Shown: positions 1-5,604 of the stretch, piece after piece
Position numbering within the stretch: position 1 is the first letter of the stretch
How the letters are laid out: each line of letters starts with the position of its first letter
Assembly: GCA_038247995.1 (NCBI GenBank)
Contig: JBBRUG010000349.1
Location: 1-5,982, forward strand
DNA length: 5,982 nucleotides
Direction of reading: 5' to 3'
Source of the DNA: JBBRUG01 sp038247995
GTDB lineage: Bacteria; Chloroflexota; Chloroflexia; Chloroflexales; Chloroflexaceae
Notes under the pieces: generated by a model
What the model was told of the DNA's origin: nothing
Database searches by the model: none
The model's input: only the letters and a program-made list of their open reading frames with translations
Program-made: the position numbers and the translations under genes

Positions 1-1
1 C

Positions 2-193
2 GGCAGTTATCCGCTGGCGCGTCCGCTGTTCATCTACTCGGCCGCCGAAATTATGGCCGAGAAGCCGCAGGTTGCCGACTTCATCAACTACTACCTCACC
101 TTCGTCAACGATGAAGTCGTCGATGTCGGTTACTTCCCGGCCAGCAACACAGCGCTGAACGCGGGCCGTCAGAACTGGCTCGACGCACAGTAG
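2..193 (+). CDS. pstS: PstS phosphate-binding protein, C-terminal fragment (5' end outside window)
   Basis: The open frame enters from the left edge and ends at TAG 191-193, giving 63 residues. It is the last part of a periplasmic/extracellular phosphate-binding protein, which captures inorganic phosphate and delivers it to the PstCA channel. The fragment reads LARPLFIYSAAEIMAEKP, then a region predicted helical (VADFINYYLTFVN), then VGYFPASNTAL. The order 'PL-arP-lfiY', a helix with F-nYYL-FV, and 'vGYfpas' followed by a short tail is typical of the C-terminal lobe of PstS proteins. The protein ends NWLDAQ without further domains. The call also rests on position: pstC, pstA and pstB follow on the same strand. 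The lipoprotein or signal peptide and most ligand residues lie outside the window and cannot be judged. Confidence 0.88.
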   Translation, partial: GSYPLARPLFIYSAAEIMAEKPQVADFINYYLTFVNDEVVDVGYFPASNTALNAGRQNWLDAQ

Positions 194-211
194 AAAGAAC
201 CAAATCGGGCG

Positions 212-274
212 CCTCAGACCGTTGAGCGCAACCTTATCTGGGGGGGCACATGCCCCTCCAGACGGTTTCTGAGG
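212..274 (+). promoter_or_regulatory. Nested stem-loop between pstS and pstC (processing, attenuation or mRNA-end hairpin)
   Basis: An inner 10-bp stem pairs 238-247 with 252-261 around the loop ACAT, with one G-U pair at 242/257. An outer arm pairs 212-218 (CCTCAGA) with 268-274 (TCTGAGG) and continues as 219-222 with 262-265, leaving a TT bulge at 266-267 and a one-sided 15-nt bulge at 223-237. No T-run follows (the next bases are GCTAAAATAG), so this is not a textbook intrinsic terminator. Lying 18 nt after the pstS stop, it could protect the pstS 3' end or partly block read-through into pstCAB. The structure is seen in the sequence; the role is inferred. Confidence 0.6.
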
Positions 275-289
275 GCTAAAATAGAGCAA

Positions 290-319
290 TTAAGATTGAT
301 GCATTTTTCCAGCTATAAT
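290..319 (+). promoter_or_regulatory. Possible sigma70-type promoter for pstCAB
   Basis: A perfect -10 hexamer TATAAT lies at 314-319. The best -35 candidate is TTAAGA at 290-295 (4 of 6 matches to TTGACA) with an 18-bp spacer. The surrounding stretch, about 276-325, is much more A+T-rich than the flanking genes, as expected of a promoter. It lies about 40 bases upstream of the pstC start. The weak -35 would fit an activator-dependent promoter such as a PhoB/PhoP-type one, but I cannot identify a clear pho box. pstCAB could also be transcribed from upstream of pstS. Confidence 0.45.
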
Positions 320-347
320 GAATCCAGTCGCTACACCACTCGGTAAG

Positions 348-353
348 AGGAGG
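348..353 (+). promoter_or_regulatory. Strong Shine-Dalgarno sequence of pstC
   Basis: AGGAGG at 348-353 sits 5 nt before the ATG at 359, within a longer purine run (345-355). It fixes the pstC start and implies efficient translation initiation independent of pstS. Confidence 0.8.
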
Positions 354-358
354 AGTTC

Positions 359-1321
359 ATGGCAGACCAGGCCCGTATAAGCACCGAAGCGGCTGTCTTA
401 CCCACAGTGACAACCCGCCCAGTTGATTTGCGCAAGCGCCTGCGGATCAACGAAACGATCATTCAATCGTTGTTGTTCCTGAGCGCATTCATCTCAATCT
501 TTACTACGCTGGGCATCGTCTATGTGCTTGGTCAGGAATCGCTGAAATTCTTCGCTGATCCGGCAGTCGATCTGTGGGAGTTTTTTACCACGACGGTCTG
601 GCAGCCCCAGATCGGCCAGTTCGGCATTCTACCGCTTGTCAACGCGACGTTGATGGTGAGTTTCATTGCGATGCTCGTGGCTGTGCCGCTCGGCATTGGC
701 GCCGCGATCTACCTGAGCGAATACGCCAGTGAGCGTGTACGCGGTTTTCTCAAACCATTGCTGGAAGTGCTGGCCGGCATTCCAACGGTTGTGTATGGCT
801 TCTTCGCACTTACCTTCGTTACGCCGTTCTTGCGCAGCATCTTCGGCGCAAATACGGTGTCGATCTACAACGATCTCGCCGCCGGCCTGGTTGTGGGTGT
901 GTTGATTACACCTCTGATCGCGACCCTCAGCGAAGATGCGCTCAGTTCGGTGCCCAGTTCGCTGCGTCAGGCCAGTTTTGGTCTGGGGGCAACGCGCTGG
1001 GAGACGTCGATTAGGGTGGTGTTGCCGGCGGCGCTGTCGGGCGTGATCGCGGCCTGTATTGTGGCGATGTCGCGCGCTGTCGGCGAGACGATGGTGGTGG
1101 CGCTGGCGGCCGGCGCGAGCCCCAACTTCACGTTTAACCCGTTCCAGCCGGCTGAAACGATGACCGGCCATATTGCGCGCATCTCCGGCGGCGACCTGAG
1201 TTACAACACGATCGACTATACCAGCATCTTCGCCATCGGCCTGGTGCTGTTCTTCATTACGCTGATCTTGAATATCCTTAGCCGAATCATCGTGAGTCGC
1301 TTCCGGGAGGTTTACGAATAA
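359..1321 (+). CDS. pstC: PstC, phosphate ABC transporter permease
   Basis: This 320-residue inner-membrane protein forms one half of the phosphate channel with PstA. A polar N-terminus of about 30 residues precedes hydrophobic segments near 33-58, 91-119, 135-158, 170-190, 225-250 and 285-310, giving the six-helix layout of PstC. The permease 'EAA' cytoplasmic loop, which docks on the ATPase, spans about 190-223: it begins SEDALSSVPSSLRQAS, continues FGLGATRWE and ends IRVVLP. It is followed by the Pst-typical AMSRAVGETM (236-245). The length is normal for the family. The start is the ATG preceded by AGGAGG. The stop TAA (1319-1321) shares its last A with the ATG of pstA, so the two are translationally coupled. 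Nothing is truncated or unusual. Confidence 0.96.
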   Translation: MADQARISTEAAVLPTVTTRPVDLRKRLRINETIIQSLLFLSAFISIFTTLGIVYVLGQESLKFFADPAVDLWEFFTTTVWQPQIGQFGILPLVNATLMVSFIAMLVAVPLGIGAAIYLSEYASERVRGFLKPLLEVLAGIPTVVYGFFALTFVTPFLRSIFGANTVSIYNDLAAGLVVGVLITPLIATLSEDALSSVPSSLRQASFGLGATRWETSIRVVLPAALSGVIAACIVAMSRAVGETMVVALAAGASPNFTFNPFQPAETMTGHIARISGGDLSYNTIDYTSIFAIGLVLFFITLILNILSRIIVSRFREVYE

Positions 1322-2658
1322 TGAGCGCCGAATTAACTCAACCCACATCGGGCGAGCGCTCGAGCGGTACCTTGCCCGAGGGCGAGGATATTCGTAAAAA
1401 TGTTGCCGGGCGTCAGCGCCGCGGTAAGATTTATCAGGGGCTCCTGTTTGCCACAACGCTGATAGCGATCTTCATCTTGGGCCTGCTGCTCTTCAATGTC
1501 ATCAACGATGCCTTCGGCGGCGTAGCGATCCAGAGCACCACTGAGGAAGAAACCCTCACCGGCGGGCGTCCGCTGGATGAACTCAGCCAACCCGAACTGG
1601 TATTGTTGCTCGAAGAGAATCTGCGTTCGCGGGTGCTGGGCAATTTGAATCGTGAGCAACCGCTGGCTGAGCGTGATGCCGCGGCCCTCATCGATCTCAT
1701 CAACGCCGAGCTTATTCAGCCGGAATTGGTTGAAATATACACGCTGACGGAATACCTCTTTAACCGTGAGGCGATCCTGGCCGAGTTGGCCGAGGATTAC
1801 CCGCGCGCCGAGTTGGAGTTCAAGAGTTGGGTCAGCGGTGATTTCGTTACCGAGCCGATGTCGAGCCAGCCGGTAGATGCCGGCGTGCGCACGGCACTGT
1901 TCGGCACGCTCTGGATGCTCGCGATGACGGTGGTGATCGCCTTCCCGCTCGGCATCGGCGCAGCGATCTTCATTGAAGAGTATGAAGACGCCAAGCCCTT
2001 CGACGAGCGTAAGGCCTGGGGGCGCTTCCTGAACAAATCGCTGGTGCGGATTAACAGTCTCATCGGCTTGAATATCTATAACCTCTCCGGCGTACCGTCG
2101 ATTATCTACGGCATTCTCGGCCTGGCGATTTTCGTACGGGCCTTGGAACCGCTGACTTCGGGTTCGCTCTTCGGCGTCGGCGGCGATGCGACCGCCAACG
2201 GGCGCACGATCATCGCCGCCTCGATGACGATGGCCCTACTCATCCTGCCGATTGTGATCATCAGTTCCCAGGAAGCGGTGCGCGCTGTACCGAGTTCGCT
2301 GCGTCAGGCCAGCTACGGCCTCGGGGCGACGAAGTGGCAAACTGTGTCACGGATCGTGTTGCCCAATGCGCTGCCCGGCATTCTCACCGGCACGATTCTG
2401 GCGATGTCGCGCGCAATTGGCGAGACGGCCCCGCTGATCGTCGTCGGCGCATCGACATTTATCGTAACCGATCCAAGTGGGCCGTTCTCAAAGTTCACCG
2501 CGCTGCCGATCCAGATCTATAACTGGACTTCCCGCCCGCAGGACGAGTTTCGCGCAATTGCTGCTGCGGCGATTATTGTGCTGCTGGTCCTGCTGCTTTC
2601 GGTGAACGCTGTAGCGATTATTATCCGCAATAACCTGCGTGCCAAGAGGGTTTCCTAA
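1321..2658 (+). CDS. pstA: PstA, phosphate ABC transporter permease with a large N-terminal-half insert
   Basis: This is the second channel subunit of the phosphate importer, partner of PstC. At 445 residues it is far longer than the roughly 280-300 usual for PstA. After a charged N-terminus (1-36) and a first membrane helix (about 37-60), there is an extra non-membrane region at about 64-187. It is rich in Glu, Leu and Ala, with predicted helices such as ELVLLLEENLRSRVLGNLN. The conserved permease core then follows, with hydrophobic segments near 188-218, 250-273, 294-315, 350-380 and 411-436. The EAA loop is at 317-348 (SSQEAVRAVPSSLRQAS onward, to RIVLP), followed by AMSRAIGETAPL (361-372). 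It starts in a TAATG overlap with pstC, with GGGAGG at 1305-1310 as ribosome binding site. The insert's function is unknown; from topology it probably faces outward, near PstS. Confidence 0.94.
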   Translation: MSAELTQPTSGERSSGTLPEGEDIRKNVAGRQRRGKIYQGLLFATTLIAIFILGLLLFNVINDAFGGVAIQSTTEEETLTGGRPLDELSQPELVLLLEENLRSRVLGNLNREQPLAERDAAALIDLINAELIQPELVEIYTLTEYLFNREAILAELAEDYPRAELEFKSWVSGDFVTEPMSSQPVDAGVRTALFGTLWMLAMTVVIAFPLGIGAAIFIEEYEDAKPFDERKAWGRFLNKSLVRINSLIGLNIYNLSGVPSIIYGILGLAIFVRALEPLTSGSLFGVGGDATANGRTIIAASMTMALLILPIVIISSQEAVRAVPSSLRQASYGLGATKWQTVSRIVLPNALPGILTGTILAMSRAIGETAPLIVVGASTFIVTDPSGPFSKFTALPIQIYNWTSRPQDEFRAIAAAAIIVLLVLLLSVNAVAIIIRNNLRAKRVS

Positions 2659-3443
2659 TGAGTGTCAGCGATAAATACGCGATCGAGTTGCGCGATACCC
2701 ATATCTATTATGGCGCATTCCGCGCTGTTAAGGCTGTGAACGTCGGGATCGAAAAGAATAAGATCACCGCTTTCATCGGCCCATCGGGCTGCGGTAAGAG
2801 CACTGTGCTGCGTTCGCTCAACCGCATGAATGACCTGATCGCCGGTTCACGCACCGAGGGTGAAGTGTTGTTTCTAGGCCAGAACATTTATGCACCGGAT
2901 GTCGATGCGGTGCAGGTGCGCCGGCGGATCGGCATGGTCTTCCAGAAGCCGAATCCGTTCCCGAAGAGCATCTACGAAAATATTGCCTACGGCCCGCGCA
3001 TCAACGGCTGGCGCGGCAGCAAAGCCGAAATGGACGAACTTGTCGAGCGCGCGTTGCGGGGTGCATCGCTCTGGAACGATGTGAAGGACGACTTGCAGAA
3101 GAGCGGCCTGGCGCTTTCCGGCGGCCAGCAGCAACGGCTCTGCATTGCGCGCGCCCTTGCCGTCGAGCCCGAAGTGATCTTGATGGACGAGCCATGCTCG
3201 GCGCTCGACCCACTCTCGACGCTCAAGATCGAGGAGTTAATGTTCGAACTGCGCCAGCGCTATACGATTGCAATTGTGACCCACAATATGCAGCAGGCCG
3301 CGCGCGCCTCGGATTACACGGCCTTCTTTTTGATGGATAGTGATCGCGCCGGGGAGATCATCGAGTATGGCCCCACTGAACGGCTTTTCCAGAACCCGAA
3401 TGACGAGCGCACCGAGCAGTATATTTCGGGACGGTTTGGGTAA
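2658..3443 (+). CDS. pstB: PstB, phosphate ABC transporter ATP-binding protein
   Basis: This 261-residue cytoplasmic ATPase powers phosphate import through PstCA. All ABC motifs are intact: Walker A GPSGCGKST (41-49), Q-loop Gln96 in the Pst-typical MVFQKPNPFPKSIYENIAYG, signature LSGGQQQR (153-160), Walker B VILMDEPCSALDP (173-185) and switch His209 in VTHNMQQAARASD. The C-terminus (EYGPTERLFQNP, then TEQYISGRFG) matches the PstB family end, and the length is standard. The ATG overlaps the pstA stop as TAATG, with AGAGGG at 2645-2650 as Shine-Dalgarno. Most pst operons continue into phoU; here a terminator follows 24 nt later, so any PhoU must be encoded elsewhere. Confidence 0.98.
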   Translation: MSVSDKYAIELRDTHIYYGAFRAVKAVNVGIEKNKITAFIGPSGCGKSTVLRSLNRMNDLIAGSRTEGEVLFLGQNIYAPDVDAVQVRRRIGMVFQKPNPFPKSIYENIAYGPRINGWRGSKAEMDELVERALRGASLWNDVKDDLQKSGLALSGGQQQRLCIARALAVEPEVILMDEPCSALDPLSTLKIEELMFELRQRYTIAIVTHNMQQAARASDYTAFFLMDSDRAGEIIEYGPTERLFQNPNDERTEQYISGRFG

Positions 3444-3467
3444 TTCGAAAGGGAAAATGCAAAAGGC

Positions 3468-3502
3468 AACAAGGAGTCGGGCGTTATGCCCGGCTCTTTG
3501 TT
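3468..3502. terminator. Bidirectional intrinsic terminator between the convergent operons
   Basis: A 15-bp stem pairs 3468-3482 with 3488-3502 around the loop GTTAT (3483-3487), with G-U pairs at 3477/3492 and 3473/3497. The inner part is the GC-rich GTCGGGC/GCCCGGC. On the + strand the 3' arm runs into TTTGTTTGTT, ending pstCAB. On the - strand the hairpin is followed by a T-containing tract (complement of the A-rich stretch 3453-3466), so it can also stop the metal-transport operon, whose last gene ends at 3561. Confidence 0.85.
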
Positions 3503-3515
3503 TGTTGGCGCGATC

Positions 3516-3540
3516 CGCAGATTGCGCAGATGACGCAGAT
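3516..3540. repeat. Three copies of CGCAGAT with 9-bp period
   Basis: CGCAGAT occurs at 3516-3522, 3525-3531 and 3534-3540, exactly 9 bases apart, separated by TG and GA. On the - strand it reads as ATCTGCG three times. It lies in the convergent intergenic region, between the terminator and the stop of the metal permease gene, and no gene of its own is evident there. I recall similar ATCTGCG-type triplets scattered between genes in several environmental bacterial genomes, so a dispersed repeat fragment is plausible. Copy number cannot be checked from this window. Confidence 0.55.
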
Positions 3541-3560
3541 TTGGCGGCATGGGGGTGTGG

Positions 3561-4661
3561 TTAGCGCATACTCGCATCTTGGGCCAGTGAGCGGCCCTGG
3601 TCGGTGAGGGCGAGCAGGGCGCCGGGTTGCACATAGCCGTGCTGAGTGGCGCGGCGTACCACTGCCTCGGCAAAGGTGTCCGGCCAGCGCAGGTGGGCGC
3701 TGAGGTGGCTTGGTGTGCATTCGTCACGCGCCTCCGGCGTGCCTTCGTGGTTGAGCAGGTGGAGCACCAGCATCTGCTCGGCGAAGCTCCAGCGTTGCTG
3801 TTGGCGGCGCACCGCCTGGGCCAGCAGCCCGCGCTCGGGGGCAAAGAGGAAAGCGACGAGGAAAGCGAAGCCGGTTATGGTAGCCATTGATCCGGCGATC
3901 GAAACATTGAGCGTGCTTGCCATGGCATACCCGGCCAGGGCGCTGCCGGCCCCGATCAGCACGCTCAGTCCGATCAAACGCGGCAGGTGGTTGGTGAGCA
4001 AGTAGGCGGTGGCGGGCGGGGCGACCATCAGGGCGATCACCAGGATCGACCCGACGGCATCAAAGGCGGCGACGGCGGTAACGGAAACCACCGTCATCAG
4101 GCCGTAGTGGATCAGCGCGGGCGCGAAGCCCAGCGCCGCCGCCAGCCCGGCGTCGAAGGTGGCAAGCTTCAGTTCTTTGTAGAAGAAAGCCAGCAGCAGC
4201 GCGTTCAGCACCAGCACGCCGGCGCCAACCGCCAGCGCACGCGGCAGATCGAGGCCGAAGAGATTCACCCGGTCGAACGGTGCAAAAGCCAGTTCACCGA
4301 GCAGCACGCTATCGACATCGAGATGCACATTGCCGGCGTAGCGCGAGATCAGGATCACGGCGATGCTAAAGAGCGCCGGGAAAACAAGCCCGATTGCCGC
4401 GTCTTCCTTCACCAAGCCGGTGCCGCTCACCAGTTCTACCAGGGCTACGGTAAGCACGCCAGTGGCGGCGGCGCCGATAAAAAGCAACGGCGAGGCGAGA
4501 TCGCGGGTGAGGAAGTAGCCCAGCACAATGCCGAGCAATACGGTATGGCTGATTGCATCGGAGAGCATGGCCATGCGCCGCAGCACCAGGAACACGCCCG
4601 GCAGCGCGCAGGCGGCGGCAATGATCACAGCGATCAGTTGAACTTCAAGTTGAGGTGACAT
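3561..4661 (-). CDS. Metal (Mn/Zn/Fe-type) ABC transporter permease, TroD/MntB-like, with C-terminal winged-helix-like extension
   Basis: This ABC-3 family integral membrane subunit has 366 residues from the ATG at 4661. Residues 1-280 are the permease. They include GVFLVLRRMAMLSDAISHTVLLGI (split here as GVFLVLRRMAM at 22-32 and LSDAISHT at 33-40), VKEDAAIGLVFPALFS (84-99), HLDVDSVLLGELAFAPF (113-129), KELKLATFDAGLAAALG (162-178) and FLFAPERGLLA (271-281). About eight hydrophobic segments are visible. Residues 283-366 are extra and soluble: WSFAEQMLVLHLLNHEG, then TPSHLSAHL and AVVRRATQHGYV, then LLALTDQGRSLAQ, the helix-turn-helix plus wing pattern of DtxR/MntR-type DNA-binding domains. No DtxR metal-binding or dimerisation domain follows. 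A GTG at 4706 in the same frame would add 15 residues encoded inside a hairpin, so the ATG is preferred. Neither start has a good Shine-Dalgarno. The metal is undetermined. Confidence 0.9.
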   Translation of the reverse strand: MSPQLEVQLIAVIIAAACALPGVFLVLRRMAMLSDAISHTVLLGIVLGYFLTRDLASPLLFIGAAATGVLTVALVELVSGTGLVKEDAAIGLVFPALFSIAVILISRYAGNVHLDVDSVLLGELAFAPFDRVNLFGLDLPRALAVGAGVLVLNALLLAFFYKELKLATFDAGLAAALGFAPALIHYGLMTVVSVTAVAAFDAVGSILVIALMVAPPATAYLLTNHLPRLIGLSVLIGAGSALAGYAMASTLNVSIAGSMATITGFAFLVAFLFAPERGLLAQAVRRQQQRWSFAEQMLVLHLLNHEGTPEARDECTPSHLSAHLRWPDTFAEAVVRRATQHGYVQPGALLALTDQGRSLAQDASMR

Positions 4662-4669
4662 ATCTATTT

Positions 4670-4707
4670 TGTGGAGACGGTTCGTGCAGGCGCGAACCGT
4701 CTCCACA
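4670..4707. repeat. Perfect 15-bp inverted repeat between the two metal permease genes
   Basis: Positions 4670-4684 (TGTGGAGACGGTTCG) are the exact reverse complement of 4693-4707, with an 8-nt spacer TGCAGGCG. It fills most of the 48-nt gap between the two permease genes. Its end is 8 nt before the downstream ATG at 4661, that is, where a Shine-Dalgarno sequence would normally be. In the - strand transcript the hairpin is followed by AAAATAG rather than a U-tract, so it is not an intrinsic terminator. It may be a regulatory or mRNA-processing hairpin, or a small dispersed palindromic element inserted in the operon. Confidence 0.85.
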
Positions 4708-4709
4708 GC

Positions 4710-5603
4710 TTATGCTTCAGGTGCCTGAAACTGGCGGTTGCCGCGCAACCGGTTCCACAATACCCCGCGTTCCGGCGCAAATAGCAGTGAAACGACAACA
4801 ATTGCGCTGACGCAGAGTACGATCGTGGGGCCGGTGGAGAGGCCGCGCGCGGTGGCGCTGATCGTGGCGCCCACAACGCCGGCAGTAGCGCCGAACAGGG
4901 CGGCAAGCAGCACCATCAGGCCTAAGCGGTTGGTCCACTGGCGGGCGGCGGCAGCCGGGGCGACGAGCATTGCGCTCATCAGCACGACGCCGACGGTTTG
5001 CAGACCGAGCACGATCGCGACGATGATCAGGCTGGTAAGCAGCACGCTCAGGCGGCGCACCGGTACCCCGAGGCTCGCGGCGAAGTCGGGGTCGAAGCTG
5101 ATCAGTTTAAATTGCTTCCAGAAGATGCCCAGGATCAGCAGTACTCCGGCGCCGATGCCGGCCATCAGCCAGACATCACTGGCGACCATTGCGGCGGCCT
5201 GGCCGAAGAGAAAGGTTTTCAGGCCGGCCTGAGCGGCGTCCGGGCTGCGTTGGGCCAGCGAGAGCAGCACCAGCCCGAGGCCAAAGAAAACGGCCAGAAT
5301 CAGGGCAAGGCCGCTATCTTCTTTAATGCGCGTGGTGCGCGTAATACCCAGTAGCAACAAAGCACCAAGCCAGGCGGCCATGCCGGCACCGATCAGGAGG
5401 ATCAGCGGGTTGCGCTGGCCGGTAAGCATAAAGGCCAGCACAATGCCGGGCAAGGCTGCGTGCGACATTGCATCACCGAGGAGCGCCTGCCGCCGCAACA
5501 CAGCGAAGCTGCCCAGTGCGCCGCTGACGGCGCCGAGCACAGCAACGCCGAGGGCGACGGTGCGCAGGGTATAGTCGGTGAAGAGGGCAATAATCAATTC
5601 CAC
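4710..5603 (-). CDS. Metal (Mn/Zn/Fe-type) ABC transporter permease, TroC/MntB-like
   Basis: This second, non-identical ABC-3 family permease has 297 residues, a normal length, and presumably pairs with the downstream permease as a heterodimeric channel. Family landmarks are GSFAVLRRQALLGDAMSHAA (31-50), LPGIVLAFML (51-60), TRIKEDSGLALIL (91-103), GLKTFLFGQAAAM (127-139), WKQFKLISFDPDFAASLG (162-179), GVVLMSAMLVAPAAAARQW (205-223) and LLFAPERG (273-280). The 'GLKTFLFGQAA' motif is typical of the TroC-like member of the pair. The GTG at 5603 is chosen because GGGAG (5614-5610) lies 6 nt upstream and the ATPase stop is only 1 nt away. An ATG at 5642 in the same frame would add 13 polar residues, overlap the ATPase gene by 38 nt and has no well-spaced ribosome binding site. 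Confidence 0.94.
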   Translation of the reverse strand: MELIIALFTDYTLRTVALGVAVLGAVSGALGSFAVLRRQALLGDAMSHAALPGIVLAFMLTGQRNPLILLIGAGMAAWLGALLLLGITRTTRIKEDSGLALILAVFFGLGLVLLSLAQRSPDAAQAGLKTFLFGQAAAMVASDVWLMAGIGAGVLLILGIFWKQFKLISFDPDFAASLGVPVRRLSVLLTSLIIVAIVLGLQTVGVVLMSAMLVAPAAAARQWTNRLGLMVLLAALFGATAGVVGATISATARGLSTGPTIVLCVSAIVVVSLLFAPERGVLWNRLRGNRQFQAPEA

Positions 5604-5604
5604 T

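Noticed and set aside
238..276. Intrinsic terminator for pstS
   Set aside because: The hairpin is strong, but the bases after it (GCTAAAATAG) contain no U-tract, so I list it as a regulatory or processing structure and not as a terminator.
629..1456. Long open frame of 275 codons on the - strand opposite pstC and the start of pstA
   Set aside because: It is antisense to well-supported pst genes, and its translation is rich in Arg, His and Gln with no recognisable domain. It is a by-product of the codon bias of the + strand genes.
3314..3844. Open frame of 176 codons on the - strand spanning the intergenic region, the end of pstB and the end of the metal permease
   Set aside because: It runs through the terminator and the 9-bp repeat and overlaps two real genes in other frames. 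Its sequence is Arg/Pro/Ser/Ala-rich and unlike a folded protein.
3987..4658. Open frame of 223 codons on the + strand opposite the TroD-like permease
   Set aside because: The protein is very rich in Gln, His, Gly and Glu, low in complexity and antisense to a convincing permease. It is a shadow frame in GC-rich DNA.
257..4684. Shared octamer AGACGGTT in the pstS-pstC hairpin (260-267) and the palindrome between the metal permeases (4675-4682), suggesting one repeat family
   Set aside because: Only 8 bases match and the surrounding stems differ. That is too short to claim a common element from two sites.
3981..5603. Possibility that the two metal permeases are a recent tandem duplication
   Set aside because: They share the ABC-3 fold and short motifs (VLRR, SHA/SHT, LFAPERG) but differ throughout. 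They are the two anciently distinct subunits normally found together in TroCD-type systems.
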